Shown: positions 1 through 9,590 of the stretch, one piece after another
How positions within the stretch are numbered: the first letter of the stretch is position 1
Layout of the letters: the number at the start of each line of letters is the position of its first letter
Origin: Zunongwangia profunda SM-A87
Lineage (GTDB): Bacteria; Bacteroidota; Bacteroidia; Flavobacteriales; Flavobacteriaceae
Length of the DNA stretch: 64,000 bases
Assembly (NCBI RefSeq): GCF_000023465.1
Contig: NC_014041.1
Span: 2,300,001 to 2,364,000, forward strand
Reading direction: 5' to 3'
Notes under the pieces: model-generated
Databases searched by the model: none
The model's input: only the letters and a program-made list of their open reading frames with translations
Told to the model about the DNA's origin: nothing
Position numbers and translations under genes: made by a program

Positions 1-21
1 CACTTAATAAAAACTAATTTA

Positions 22-29
22 TATATTTG
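22..29 (+). promoter_or_regulatory. -7 promoter box for the arabinose operon
   Basis: TATATTTG matches the Bacteroidota -7 consensus TAnnTTTG and ends 24 bases before the ribulokinase start, giving a short leader. The matching -33 element would fall at or beyond the window edge, so only half the promoter is visible. Confidence 0.5.
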
Positions 30-52
30 TTTCATACCAAAAGTGAAAATAC

Positions 53-1729
53 ATGGAAACATATGTAATAGGACTTGATTATGGGACCGATTCAGTAAGA
101 GCTGTGCTGGTAGATACCAATAATGGAAAGGAGCTTGCTTCAGATACATTTTGGTATCCTCGCTGGAAAAAACAGCTTTACTGTGATGCTACCCTAAATC
201 GATTTCGACAACATCCTCTTGATCATATTGAAGGTTTAGAGAAAACGATAAAAGGAGTCATCGCAAAAAGCGGGGTTAAGGGAGAGGCTGTAAAAGGTAT
301 TTGTATAGATACTACCGGTTCTTCACCCGTACCGGTTACCAAAGATGGAACCCCTTTAGCACTGGTAGATGGATTTACCGATAACCCAAATGCCATGATG
401 GTATTATGGAAAGATCATACCGCAATAAAAGAAGCTAACGAAATTAACGAATTAGCTGAAACATGGGGCGGTGAAAATTACACAAAATACGAAGGAGGAA
501 TATACTCTTCCGAGTGGTTTTGGGCAAAAATAACTCATATCGTGCGTGAGGATGAAGCGGTGAAAAATGCCGCTTACTCCTGGATGGAACATTGCGATAT
601 GATGACCTATCTTCTTATTGAAAATACCGATTTAGCTTCTTTTAAAAGAAGTCGGTGCGGTGCAGGTCATAAAGCTATGTGGCACGAAAGCTGGGGCGGT
701 TTACCCTCAGAAGAATTTCTAGGGAAATTACATCCTTATTGTGCTGATTTGCGATCCAAATTATATACTGAAACCCACACTTCAGATGAAGTTGCCGGTA
801 ACATCAGTAAAGAATGGGCTAAAAAATTAGGTCTTTCTGAAGATACAGTTATTGCCGTAGGAACTTTCGATGCGCATTCAGGAGCCGTTGGTGCTAAAGT
901 TGAAGAGCATGCTTTGGTTCGTGTAATGGGAACCTCAACCTGTGATATCATTGTTTCACCTTACAAGGTAGTAGGCGATAAGACGGTTCGAGGAATTTGC
1001 GGCCAGGTAGATGGATCGGTTATTCCGGGTATGATTGGTTTAGAAGCAGGACAATCGGCTTTTGGAGATGTATTGGCCTGGTTTAAAAATGTACTTTCCT
1101 GGCCATTAAATCACTTGGTTTATAATTCAGAAGTTCTTTCAGTAGATCAAATTGAAGCGCTAAAAGCAGAAGTAGATAAAAAGTTTATTGCTGAATTATC
1201 TGCTGAAGCTGAAGCATTAGAGCTTAATGAAAGTATACCTGTGGCTTTGGATTGGATCAACGGGCGACGTACGCCAGATGCTAACCAGGAATTAAAAAGT
1301 GCGATAAGTAATCTTTCTTTAGGAAGTAAAGCTCCGCATATTTTTAAAGCCTTGGTGAATGCTATATGTTTTGGTGCTAAAGAAATTGTAGATCGTTTTA
1401 AGGAAGAAGGAGTAGAGATTAAAACGATAATAGGTATAGGAGGAGTGGCAAGAAAATCTGCTTATATCATGCAAACCCTGGCCAACACCTTAAATATGCC
1501 GATAAAAATTGCGGCATCAGATGAGGCACCCGCTTTAGGTTCAGCGGTATATGCGGCTGTGGCAGCAGGTCTTTACGATGATGTAATTACGGCCAGCAAA
1601 ACTTTAGGTAGTGATTTTGAGGCTGAATATAATCCACAACCAGAGATGGTAGGCGAATTTGAGAAACAAATGGCAGCTTATAAAGAGTTAAGCCAGTTTG
1701 TTGAAGAAAGCATAACTAAAAAATCATAA
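53..1729 (+). CDS. araB: Ribulokinase
   Basis: Phosphorylates L-ribulose to L-ribulose 5-phosphate in the cytoplasm, the second step of L-arabinose catabolism. The 558 residues match the usual AraB length. The FGGY-kinase N-lobe opens with GLDYGTDSVRAVLVD (about residues 7-21), and the C-lobe carries the GIGGVARKS nucleotide-binding segment near residue 468. It is the first gene of an operon with the epimerase starting 4 bases after its stop and the isomerase next, a context that separates it from xylulokinase or glycerol kinase. The start follows a -7 box closely. Confidence 0.95.
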   Translation: METYVIGLDYGTDSVRAVLVDTNNGKELASDTFWYPRWKKQLYCDATLNRFRQHPLDHIEGLEKTIKGVIAKSGVKGEAVKGICIDTTGSSPVPVTKDGTPLALVDGFTDNPNAMMVLWKDHTAIKEANEINELAETWGGENYTKYEGGIYSSEWFWAKITHIVREDEAVKNAAYSWMEHCDMMTYLLIENTDLASFKRSRCGAGHKAMWHESWGGLPSEEFLGKLHPYCADLRSKLYTETHTSDEVAGNISKEWAKKLGLSEDTVIAVGTFDAHSGAVGAKVEEHALVRVMGTSTCDIIVSPYKVVGDKTVRGICGQVDGSVIPGMIGLEAGQSAFGDVLAWFKNVLSWPLNHLVYNSEVLSVDQIEALKAEVDKKFIAELSAEAEALELNESIPVALDWINGRRTPDANQELKSAISNLSLGSKAPHIFKALVNAICFGAKEIVDRFKEEGVEIKTIIGIGGVARKSAYIMQTLANTLNMPIKIAASDEAPALGSAVYAAVAAGLYDDVITASKTLGSDFEAEYNPQPEMVGEFEKQMAAYKELSQFVEESITKKS

Positions 1730-1733
1730 ATAA

Positions 1734-2438
1734 ATGAGCTCTAAATATAAATCTTTAAAACAAGAGTGTTACGAAGCGAATATGCAGCTGGATGCTTTAG
1801 ATCTTGTTATTTATACCTTCGGGAATGTTAGTGCAGTAGACCGTACAAATAAGGTTTTTGCCATAAAACCAAGCGGAGTTCCTTATGCCGATTTAAAACC
1901 TGAAGATATTGTGATTCTGGACTTCGAAAACAATGTGATTGAAGGAGAAATGCGACCATCTTCAGATACAAAAACACATGCTTACTTATATAAAAACTGG
2001 GAAAATATTGGGGGAATTGCTCACACCCACGCCACATACTCTGTAGCGTGGGCCCAGTCCCAGTTGGATATTCCGATTTTTGGTACCACCCATGCCGATC
2101 ATTTAACGGCAGACATTCCTTGTGCACCCCCAATGAAAGATGAGCTTATTGCCGGTAATTACGAGCAAAATACAGGTATCCAGATTTTGGACTGCTTTAA
2201 AGATAAGGGATTATCTTACGAAGAGGTGCAAATGGTGTTGTTAGGTAATCATGGGCCTTTTACCTGGGGACCAACAGCAGCTAAAGCGGTTTATAACAGT
2301 AAAGTTTTAGAAGAAGTAGCCAGAATGGCTTACCTGACTTTACAAATAAATCCGAATGCACCAAGATTAAAAGATTCTTTAATTAAAAAACATTATGAAC
2401 GTAAGCATGGTAAAAATGCCTATTACGGTCAGAATTAA
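1734..2438 (+). CDS. araD: L-ribulose-5-phosphate 4-epimerase
   Basis: Converts L-ribulose 5-phosphate to D-xylulose 5-phosphate, which enters the pentose phosphate pathway. At 234 residues it is the class II aldolase/AraD size. Zinc-binding histidines are visible in HTHATYS (about residue 96) and GNHGPFTWG (about residue 176), with HADH between them. It lies 4 bases after araB and 20 bases before araA, so the three catabolic steps are co-transcribed. A fuculose-aldolase role is unlikely given these neighbours. Confidence 0.95.
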   Translation: MSSKYKSLKQECYEANMQLDALDLVIYTFGNVSAVDRTNKVFAIKPSGVPYADLKPEDIVILDFENNVIEGEMRPSSDTKTHAYLYKNWENIGGIAHTHATYSVAWAQSQLDIPIFGTTHADHLTADIPCAPPMKDELIAGNYEQNTGIQILDCFKDKGLSYEEVQMVLLGNHGPFTWGPTAAKAVYNSKVLEEVARMAYLTLQINPNAPRLKDSLIKKHYERKHGKNAYYGQN

Positions 2439-2458
2439 TAACCTAAACAAAACATTCA

Positions 2459-3967
2459 ATGATTGCCATAGAGAGTAAAGAAATTTGGTTTATAACAGGA
2501 AGCCAGCATCTATACGGACCTGAAACTTTAGAACAGGTTGCTAAAAATTCAAAAGAAATTGTAGAAGGATTAGATGCTTCTACAGAAATTCCGGTTAAAG
2601 TTGTTTATAAAGACACCGTAAAAACTGAAGATGAAATCGTTGCTGTAATGCGCGACGCCAACAATTCAGAAAAGTGTATTGGTTTAGTGGCCTGGATGCA
2701 TACCTTTTCACCGGCGAAAATGTGGATTAAAGGTTTAACACTTTTAAGTAAACCTCTTTGTCATTTACACACACAGTTTAATGCTGAGGTGCCATGGAGC
2801 GATATCGATATGGATTTTATGAATCTAAATCAATCGGCTCACGGAGATCGTGAATTTGGTTTCATAATGTCCAGAATGCGTAAAAAACGTAAGGTCATCG
2901 TAGGCCACTGGAAAACGGAGCGCGTTCAGAAAAAACTTGGTATCTGGTCTCGCGTAGCTTTAGGCTGGAACGAAATGCAAAACCTTAAAGTTGCTCGTAT
3001 TGGTGACAATATGCGTAATGTGGCCGTAACCGAAGGTGATAAAGTAGAAGCTCAAATGAAATTTGGAGTAGCAGTAAATGCTTTTGATTCTTCAGATATC
3101 GTGACGAAGATTAATGAGGTTACTGACGATGAGCTAAACAAATTACTGGATACTTACGCGACGGATTATAATCTAACCGATAGTTTAAAAGAAGGTGGAG
3201 AAAAAAGGCAATCTTTAATTGATGCTGCTAAAATTGAATTAGGCCTGCGTAAATTCTTAGAAGAAGGCGGGTTTAAAGCTTTTACAGATACCTTCGAAAA
3301 TCTGGGAGAATTAAAGCAATTACCAGGTCTTGCCGTACAGCGATTAATGGCCGATGGTTATGGCTTTGGAGGTGAAGGTGACTGGAAAACGGCAGCTTTA
3401 ACCAGAGTAATGAAGGTAATGGCATATGGATTGGAAGGGGGAACCTCTTTTATGGAAGATTATACGTATCACTTTACACCAGAGAAATCGTTGGTAATGG
3501 GATCACATATGCTAGAAATATGTCCAAGTATAGCTGATGCTAAACCGTCTTGTGAAGTTCATCCATTAGGTATAGGAGGAAAGGAAGATCCTGTACGATT
3601 AGTGTTTAATTCCCCTGCCGGAGCAGCAATTAATGCTACCTGGGTTGATATGGGTAACCGATTTAGACTTATCGTAAATGAGGTAGAAGCTGTTGCACCA
3701 GAGCAGGAGTTGCCTAAATTACCGGTGGCAAGAGTGCTTTGGGATTGTAAACCAGATCTTGAAGTTGCTGCTACCGCTTGGATTTTAGCAGGCGGAGCGC
3801 ATCATACTGTTTATACGCAAGCGTTAACCACAGAATATATGGAAGATTTTGCCGATATTGCAGGGGTAGAGCTTTTAGTTATCGATGAAGATACCAAATT
3901 AAGGGACTTTAAAGATACCATTAATGCCAACGAAGCTTACTATCATCTCTTTCAACATAAAATGTAA
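2459..3967 (+). CDS. araA: L-arabinose isomerase
   Basis: Interconverts L-arabinose and L-ribulose, the first step of the pathway; Mn-dependent in the family. The 502 residues are close to the E. coli enzyme's length. The metal ligands of the family are recognisable as Glu in GGEGDWKTA, Glu in FMEDYTYHF, His in GSHMLE and His in GGAHHTVYT. The order araB-araD-araA is uninterrupted, and the next gene, an aldose epimerase, starts 13 bases downstream. Confidence 0.96.
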   Translation: MIAIESKEIWFITGSQHLYGPETLEQVAKNSKEIVEGLDASTEIPVKVVYKDTVKTEDEIVAVMRDANNSEKCIGLVAWMHTFSPAKMWIKGLTLLSKPLCHLHTQFNAEVPWSDIDMDFMNLNQSAHGDREFGFIMSRMRKKRKVIVGHWKTERVQKKLGIWSRVALGWNEMQNLKVARIGDNMRNVAVTEGDKVEAQMKFGVAVNAFDSSDIVTKINEVTDDELNKLLDTYATDYNLTDSLKEGGEKRQSLIDAAKIELGLRKFLEEGGFKAFTDTFENLGELKQLPGLAVQRLMADGYGFGGEGDWKTAALTRVMKVMAYGLEGGTSFMEDYTYHFTPEKSLVMGSHMLEICPSIADAKPSCEVHPLGIGGKEDPVRLVFNSPAGAAINATWVDMGNRFRLIVNEVEAVAPEQELPKLPVARVLWDCKPDLEVAATAWILAGGAHHTVYTQALTTEYMEDFADIAGVELLVIDEDTKLRDFKDTINANEAYYHLFQHKM

Positions 3968-3980
3968 TAGTATTTAAATT

Positions 3981-5165
3981 ATGAAAAAAATAAAGCATAC
4001 AGTTTATTTTTTATGTCTTTTCAGTTTTCTGTTTTCCCTTACTAATTGTAAGGGAGACGGAAAGTCTGAAAAAACTAAAGAAAATGTAACTACAAGGGAA
4101 TCCGAAATCGATTTCTTGACTAAAGAAGATTACGGAACGACTCCTGAAGGTGAAAAGGTAGAACAGTATACCTTAACTAACAAAGCAGGAATGGAAGTAA
4201 AAATTATCACCTACGGTGGTCGTATTACTTCACTTAAAGTTCCCGATAAAAATGGCGAATTTGAAAATGTCATTTTAGGTTTCGACTCCATAAGTCAGTA
4301 CACTTCAGATAATCCTTATTTTGGAGCTCTAATAGGTCGGTACGGAAATAGGATCGCCGGCGGTAAATTCAGTTTGGATGGGGAAGAATATCAACTTCCG
4401 CAAAACGATGGTCAAAATTCTTTACATGGTGGTGATAAAGGTTTTGATAAAGTGGTTTGGACTGCTGAAGTGCCTGCTGATAGTACTTCTTTGGTTTTAA
4501 CTTATAAGAGTAAAGATGGAGAAATGGGATACCCTGGAAATCTTGATGTACAAGTAACCTATACTTTAAATGAAGATAATTCTCTGGACGTTGATTACGA
4601 GGCTGAAACAGATAAAAAGACAGTCGTTAACCTTACACAGCATTCCTATTTTAATTTAACCGGAGATTTTGATAATACCATTTTAGATCATGAAGTGGTT
4701 ATTAATGCCGATCGGTTTTTACCGGTAGATGAAACTTTAATTCCTACGGGGGAAATAAGAGACGTTGAAGGAACTCCTTTTGATTTTACTGAAGCTAAAA
4801 TAGTAGGTAAAGAAATTGAAGCTGAAAATGAGCAATTAAAGCTTGGATTAGGTTATGATCATTGTTGGGTGCTAGATGATCAATCCGAAGATATGCATTT
4901 TGCAGCTTCGGCTTATGATCCTGAAAGTGGCCGATTTATGGAAGTTTCAACTACAGAACCCGGGATTCAATTTTATACAGGAAACTTTCTAGATGGTACT
5001 TTACCACAGCAAGGTGGGGATGGAACCTATGCTAAAAGATCTGGTTTCTGTTTAGAAACACAACACTATCCGGATTCTCCTAATCAGGAAAAATTTCCAG
5101 CGGTGGTTTTAAACCCGGGAGAGCAATACAGCTCCAAAACAACCTTTAAATTCTCTGTAAAATAA
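3981..5165 (+). CDS. galM: Aldose 1-epimerase, lipoprotein form
   Basis: Mutarotase that equilibrates alpha and beta anomers of free sugars. The N-terminus is a hydrophobic signal ending in a lipobox (LTNC, Cys about residue 23), so it should be a periplasmic lipoprotein acting before uptake, unlike the cytoplasmic E. coli enzyme. Family motifs seen are NSLHGG, the catalytic His in TQHSYFNLTG, GYDHCW and the catalytic Glu in CLETQHYPDSPNQ. It sits between araA and the symporter, which starts 4 bases after its stop, so it probably prepares arabinose for transport. The exact sugar is inferred from context. Confidence 0.92.
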   Translation: MKKIKHTVYFLCLFSFLFSLTNCKGDGKSEKTKENVTTRESEIDFLTKEDYGTTPEGEKVEQYTLTNKAGMEVKIITYGGRITSLKVPDKNGEFENVILGFDSISQYTSDNPYFGALIGRYGNRIAGGKFSLDGEEYQLPQNDGQNSLHGGDKGFDKVVWTAEVPADSTSLVLTYKSKDGEMGYPGNLDVQVTYTLNEDNSLDVDYEAETDKKTVVNLTQHSYFNLTGDFDNTILDHEVVINADRFLPVDETLIPTGEIRDVEGTPFDFTEAKIVGKEIEAENEQLKLGLGYDHCWVLDDQSEDMHFAASAYDPESGRFMEVSTTEPGIQFYTGNFLDGTLPQQGGDGTYAKRSGFCLETQHYPDSPNQEKFPAVVLNPGEQYSSKTTFKFSVK

Positions 5166-5169
5166 TACT

Positions 5170-6873
5170 ATGCAAACATTCGACATTTTAGACTGGATTG
5201 TTATAGGGGTATTTTGTCTTTTGCTTATTGGAGTCATTCTTTATGTAGTAAGACAAAAGTCTAACGATTCGGCAGATTATTTTTTAGGAGGTAAAGATGC
5301 AGGTTGGATTGCCATTGGAACATCTATATTTGCTTCAAACATTGGGTCTGAACATTTAATAGGTCTTGCTGGTGCCGGTGCTTCTAGCGGTATGGCCATG
5401 GCGCACTGGGAAATTCAAGGCTGGATGATCTTAATTTTGGGTTGGGTTTTTGTTCCTTTTTATAGCAGAAGTATGGTATATACCATGCCGGAATTTTTGG
5501 AAAGAAGATATAATAAAGAGTCCCGGACAATACTTTCTGTAATTTCCTTAATTAGTTATGTTCTTACCAAGGTAGCTGTTACGGTATATGCCGGTGGACT
5601 CGTTTTTCAGGAAGTATTTGGAATCGAGAAACTATGGGGAATTGATTTCTTTTGGATTGCTGCAATAGGATTGGTTTTAATTACGGCCTTATATACCATT
5701 TTTGGTGGTATGAAATCAGTTTTATATACCTCTATTTTACAAACGCCAATATTACTTTTAGGTTCGGCTATCATTGTGGTTTTGGGGCTTAAAGAAGTAG
5801 GGGGATGGGATCAAATGATGGCCATCACCAGCTCTATAGAAGTGAATGATTATGGGGATTCTATGGCGAATCTTATAAGAAGTAATAAAGATCCAGATTT
5901 TCCATGGTTAGGTGCTTTAATTGGATCTTCAATCATTGGTTTTTGGTATTGGTGTACAGATCAATACATCGTTCAGCGTGTCCTTTCTGGGAAGAATTTA
6001 AAAGAATCTCGTCGTGGAACTATTTTTGGTGCTTACTTAAAGTTGTTGCCGGTATTTTTATTCTTAATTCCCGGAATGATCGCTTTTTCAATTCATTATC
6101 AGAGCATACAATCTGGAGGAGAAGGATTCTTACCATTTTTGGATAATGGTGTAGCCAATGCCGATGCTGCATTTCCTACTTTGGTAGCTAAGCTGTTACC
6201 AGCAGGAGTAAAAGGTTTAGTAGTTTGTGGTATTTTAGCAGCATTGATGAGTTCTTTAGCTTCTTTATTTAACTCGTCTGCGATGCTATTTACTATCGAT
6301 TTTTATAAACGTTTAAAACCAGAGACACCAGAAAAGAAATTGGTGAAAATCGGTCAGTTTGCAACCCTTGTAATTGTGGTATTAGGAATATTATGGATTC
6401 CAATTATGAGAAGTGTGGGCGACGTATTATATACCTATCTGCAAGATGTACAGTCCGTATTAGCACCAGGAATTGCTTCGGCCTTTTTATTAGGAATTAC
6501 CTGGAAGCGAACCAGTGCCAAAGGCGGTATGTGGGGATTAATTTCTGGATTGGTGATAGGTTTAACACGTTTAGGAGCTAAAGTATATTACAGTAATTTG
6601 ACTGATGCACCAGATTCGCTATTTAAATATCTATTTTATGATCTTAACTGGTTATATTTCTGTGGTTGGATGTTCTTATTCTGTATTCTGGTAGTCATCG
6701 GTGTAAGTTTAGCTACAAAAGCACCGGAACCACAGAAAATTAAAGGTTTGGTTTTTGGAACTACCACTAAAGAAGATAATGAAGAGGATCGTAAAAGCTG
6801 GAATAAATGGGATGTTGTACATTCAGCTGTTATTTTAGCTTTAACAGGTGCTTTTTACTGGTATTTTTGGTAA
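5170..6873 (+). CDS. Sodium/sugar symporter (SSS family)
   Basis: Inner-membrane Na+-coupled solute symporter of the SSS/SGLT family, 567 residues with about 13-14 predicted membrane segments. Family signatures include GSEHLIGLAGAGASSG in the first membrane segments and the CTDQYIVQRVLSGKN loop that follows a WYWCTDQ stretch. As the last gene of the araBDA-galM operon, with a terminator about 25 bases downstream, it is most likely the L-arabinose importer. Family membership is clear; the substrate is inferred from operon position only. Confidence 0.9.
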   Translation: MQTFDILDWIVIGVFCLLLIGVILYVVRQKSNDSADYFLGGKDAGWIAIGTSIFASNIGSEHLIGLAGAGASSGMAMAHWEIQGWMILILGWVFVPFYSRSMVYTMPEFLERRYNKESRTILSVISLISYVLTKVAVTVYAGGLVFQEVFGIEKLWGIDFFWIAAIGLVLITALYTIFGGMKSVLYTSILQTPILLLGSAIIVVLGLKEVGGWDQMMAITSSIEVNDYGDSMANLIRSNKDPDFPWLGALIGSSIIGFWYWCTDQYIVQRVLSGKNLKESRRGTIFGAYLKLLPVFLFLIPGMIAFSIHYQSIQSGGEGFLPFLDNGVANADAAFPTLVAKLLPAGVKGLVVCGILAALMSSLASLFNSSAMLFTIDFYKRLKPETPEKKLVKIGQFATLVIVVLGILWIPIMRSVGDVLYTYLQDVQSVLAPGIASAFLLGITWKRTSAKGGMWGLISGLVIGLTRLGAKVYYSNLTDAPDSLFKYLFYDLNWLYFCGWMFLFCILVVIGVSLATKAPEPQKIKGLVFGTTTKEDNEEDRKSWNKWDVVHSAVILALTGAFYWYFW

Positions 6874-6899
6874 TATAACATCAGTATAGTATTTAAACT

Positions 6900-6931
6900 A
6901 AAGCCGATAACTTCGTTTTGTCGGCTTTTTT
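6900..6931 (+). terminator. Rho-independent terminator of the arabinose operon
   Basis: An 8-bp stem AAAGCCGA / TCGGCTTT closes a 13-base loop and runs into a T tract about 27 bases after the symporter stop. Confidence 0.85.
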
Positions 6932-7357
6932 ATTTCAATTGTAAGAATGATAAAAGTCTTCATTATATTATGCCACTTTGCATTTGCGATAAACCAATAA
7001 TGAGCATACTAAAAATAGATCTTATCTAAGATTGCCTTTATCAATTTTAGAGACTCAATTGATAAAATCAAGTGAATTAAAAATGACTATATTGCAGCAC
7101 GTCTGCAACGAGGTATAAAACAGGGGTTGATATCTTTAAATTAATCTGCTAGCTGTTTTATGTTTTAAACGGACTAAATTTTAGATCTATAATCATATAG
7201 CAGTTATATAGTGTATATTTTCAATAAAGGATAGAATGTTTATGGGCTATCTGGTCTAAAGTAGAATTTTGTGTAATGGCTTAAGAATATGTATTTTTAA
7301 ATGATATGCAGGTATTCTTAAGATCACTGGCGGGGTGAATAATATTTAAAGTATTAA
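6932..7357. other. Intergenic region upstream of lacI genes
   Basis: About 430 bases without a credible gene. The only structure seen is the inverted repeat at 7092-7108. No convincing -7 box was found near the lacI start. Confidence 0.5.
7092..7108. promoter_or_regulatory. Inverted repeat, possible operator
   Basis: TTGCAG-CACGT-CTGCAA is a perfect 6-bp inverted repeat with a 5-base centre, about 250 bases before the first lacI. It lacks a T tract, so an operator is more likely than a terminator. The protein that would bind it is unknown. Confidence 0.3.
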
Positions 7358-8374
7358 ATGAAAAAAAAGCGTTATTCTTTAAAAGATATAGCCAAAGAAT
7401 TTGGTGTTTCTTCAACAACTATTTCCTTCATCTTAAATGGAAAAGCAAAAGAGAAAAGAATCTCAGAAGAATTAACTAACAAGGTTTTAGCCTTTACCAC
7501 TAAAATAAATTATCGTCCAAATCAATTAGCGCAAAGCTTAAGAACGGGGAGAAGTAAGATCTTAGTCGTAATGGTTGAAGATATTTATTCCCGGGTAGCC
7601 AGGGTTATTGAAGATATAGCCTATAAAAAAGGATATAGGGTATTATTTTGTAGTAATGATAATGAGGATAAGAAATCCAGGGAATTGATTAATCTTTTTA
7701 GGAACAGGCAGGTAGATGGCTATATTATAGTGCCCTCTCCCGGTATAGAAAATGATGTAAGAGTGCTGATTAACGATGGAATCCCCGTGGTTTTATTCGA
7801 CCGTTATTTTCCGGGACTAAACGCAAGTCACGTAGTGGCGGCCAACAAACAGGCAACGTATACGGCTGTAAATAATTTAATCCAGAATGGATTTAAAAAA
7901 ATTCTATTTGTAACCACAGATATGAAGCAAACCCAGATGCTGGATAGGCGTTTAGGTTATACCAACGCTGTTGAAGAATACGGTTTAACGCCAAATATTC
8001 TTGAAATTTCCTTTGCACAGAAAGATCTGGAAAAACGTAAAGGCTTGTTTCGGGAGAAAATAAAAAATACAGATGATTTTGATGCCATATTCTTTGCTAC
8101 AAATTATCTCGCGGTTAATGCTTTAGAATTCTTACAGGAGGAGTATCCGGATTATCTGCAAACCAAAGGTTTTTTCTCTTTTGATGATGTTATTTTATTC
8201 AAACTTTTTAATCCTTCCATTTCTGCAATTTCGCAACCATTACAAAAGATAGGGGAACAACTAATGGAATTGATGTTAAATAAGTTGAAGAAAAAGGATG
8301 ATGAAGATATCATTAAGAAGATCGAGTTAGACTGTGATATCCAATACAGAAACAGTTCTTTGCCAAGAACCTAA
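7358..8374 (+). CDS. LacI-family regulator, paralogue 1 (internal deletion)
   Basis: DNA-binding repressor or activator of 338 residues. The N-terminal HTH reads SLKDIAKEFGVSSTTISFILNG, with the hinge YRPNQLAQSLRTG near residue 60, followed by a periplasmic-binding-protein-like sensor domain. Compared with the adjacent paralogue it lacks four residues at the start of the sensor domain: VEDI-YSRVARVIED here against VEDISNYFFSKLARIIED there. The missing block is the N-x-F-F segment that begins the sensor domain in most LacI proteins and lies near the ligand cleft. It may bind a different ligand or none. Position between the arabinose operon and a mannan locus suggests it controls one or both. 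Confidence 0.88.
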   Translation: MKKKRYSLKDIAKEFGVSSTTISFILNGKAKEKRISEELTNKVLAFTTKINYRPNQLAQSLRTGRSKILVVMVEDIYSRVARVIEDIAYKKGYRVLFCSNDNEDKKSRELINLFRNRQVDGYIIVPSPGIENDVRVLINDGIPVVLFDRYFPGLNASHVVAANKQATYTAVNNLIQNGFKKILFVTTDMKQTQMLDRRLGYTNAVEEYGLTPNILEISFAQKDLEKRKGLFREKIKNTDDFDAIFFATNYLAVNALEFLQEEYPDYLQTKGFFSFDDVILFKLFNPSISAISQPLQKIGEQLMELMLNKLKKKDDEDIIKKIELDCDIQYRNSSLPRT

Positions 8375-8410
8375 ATCATCCTGCTACACTAACTAAATAA
8401 CCAAATTAAC

Positions 8411-9442
8411 ATGAAAAACAAAAGACATTCTATAAAGGACATTGCGGCAGCCCTAAATGTCTCGGTAACTACGGTATCCTTCGTATTAAATGGAAAAGCG
8501 AAGGAAAAAAGAATTTCCGAAGAAGTAACAAAGAAAGTTTTGGAATATGCTAAATCCATTAATTATAAACCTAATCAACTTGCCCAGAGTCTCAGAACGG
8601 GAAGAAGTAAGATTATCGTGGTAATGGTAGAGGATATTTCCAATTATTTTTTTTCTAAGCTGGCAAGAATAATAGAAGATATTGCTTATGATAAAGGCTA
8701 TAAAGTATTGTTTTGTAGCAACGAAAATAAAGACGATCGTTCCAGAGAGTTGATTAATCTGTTTAGGGAACGACAGGTAGACGGTTATATTATAGTGCCT
8801 TCTCCAGGTATTCAGGAAGATATATCTGATTTAGTTTTAGATGATATCCCTGTAGTATTATTTGACCGATATTTTCCTGAAATCGACACGAACTACGTGA
8901 TCATAGATAATTCGGAAGCTGTGCATGATGCTAGTCAGCATCTTATTGATAATTCTTATAAAAGAATTGGTTTTATTACTATTGCTTCAAATCAAACCCA
9001 GATGGAAGCAAGACAGCGAGGTTATCGCGATGCAATGAAAGAAAATGATTTGGATGAATTTGTTTTGGAAGTTCCTTTTTACGAAAAGAAAACAGGCAGA
9101 GTAAAAGAGCTTATAGCAGATTATTTAGCAAATAATGATCTGGATGCAATTTTCTTTGCTACCAACTATCTCACTCAGATGGGTTTAGAAGTAATAAGAG
9201 AATCCTTTCCAGAAAAGATTAATGAACTGGGTATTATCACCTTTGATGATAACGATCTTTTCAAAATTTATTTTCCACCAATTACTGCTGTTTCACAGCC
9301 TCTGGAAGAAATAGGAAAAGAATTGATGAATACTATACTTAAAATGTTAAAAAGCACTCCGGAAAAACCTTATAGAAATCAAAAAATACTTCCTGCCTCA
9401 TTAATTAAAAGGAATTCATCTTTTCCAAATAAAAAGTTGTAA
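8411..9442 (+). CDS. LacI-family regulator, paralogue 2
   Basis: Full LacI-family protein of 343 residues: HTH SIKDIAAALNVSVTTVSFVLNG, hinge YKPNQLAQSLRTG, then the sugar-sensor domain with an intact NYFF segment about residue 77. It is closely similar to the gene 36 bases upstream, so the pair arose by tandem duplication. A terminator-like hairpin follows it, and susC begins 148 bases later with a candidate LacI site in between, so local control of the mannan locus is the simplest reading. The effector sugar cannot be told from sequence. Confidence 0.9.
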   Translation: MKNKRHSIKDIAAALNVSVTTVSFVLNGKAKEKRISEEVTKKVLEYAKSINYKPNQLAQSLRTGRSKIIVVMVEDISNYFFSKLARIIEDIAYDKGYKVLFCSNENKDDRSRELINLFRERQVDGYIIVPSPGIQEDISDLVLDDIPVVLFDRYFPEIDTNYVIIDNSEAVHDASQHLIDNSYKRIGFITIASNQTQMEARQRGYRDAMKENDLDEFVLEVPFYEKKTGRVKELIADYLANNDLDAIFFATNYLTQMGLEVIRESFPEKINELGIITFDDNDLFKIYFPPITAVSQPLEEIGKELMNTILKMLKSTPEKPYRNQKILPASLIKRNSSFPNKKL

Positions 9443-9465
9443 GACCATGTAAATCCTGAGTTTTC

Positions 9466-9503
9466 ATTCTGAAATAATGTCTATTTAATAATTATTTCAG
9501 AAT
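9466..9503 (+). terminator. Long AT-rich hairpin after the lacI pair
   Basis: A perfect 13-bp inverted repeat (ATTCTGAAATAAT at 9466-9478 and its complement at 9491-9503) with a 12-base loop lies 23 bases after the lacI stop. It is followed by A/T-rich sequence with T runs, consistent with a terminator separating lacI from susC. Confidence 0.55.
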
Positions 9504-9527
9504 AAAATAATATTTTTATTTTTTAGC

Positions 9528-9539
9528 TAAATCGTTTTA
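9528..9539. promoter_or_regulatory. Candidate LacI operator upstream of susC
   Basis: TAAATCGTTTTA is the exact reverse complement of a site upstream of the GH92 gene at 15227-15238, and both are flanked by GC on the left. The CG centre and near-palindromic arms are typical of LacI-family operators. It lies just upstream of the -7-like box at 9542-9549, a position suited to repression. Confidence 0.5.
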
Positions 9540-9541
9540 TT

Positions 9542-9549
9542 TATATTCG
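9542..9549 (+). promoter_or_regulatory. -7-like promoter box of susC
   Basis: TATATTCG matches TAnnTTTG at 7 of 8 positions and lies about 42 bases before the susC start. It abuts the candidate LacI operator. Confidence 0.35.
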
Positions 9550-9590
9550 CCTTATAATAAAGTGTGAATTCTAACTAAAAATTAGCATTA

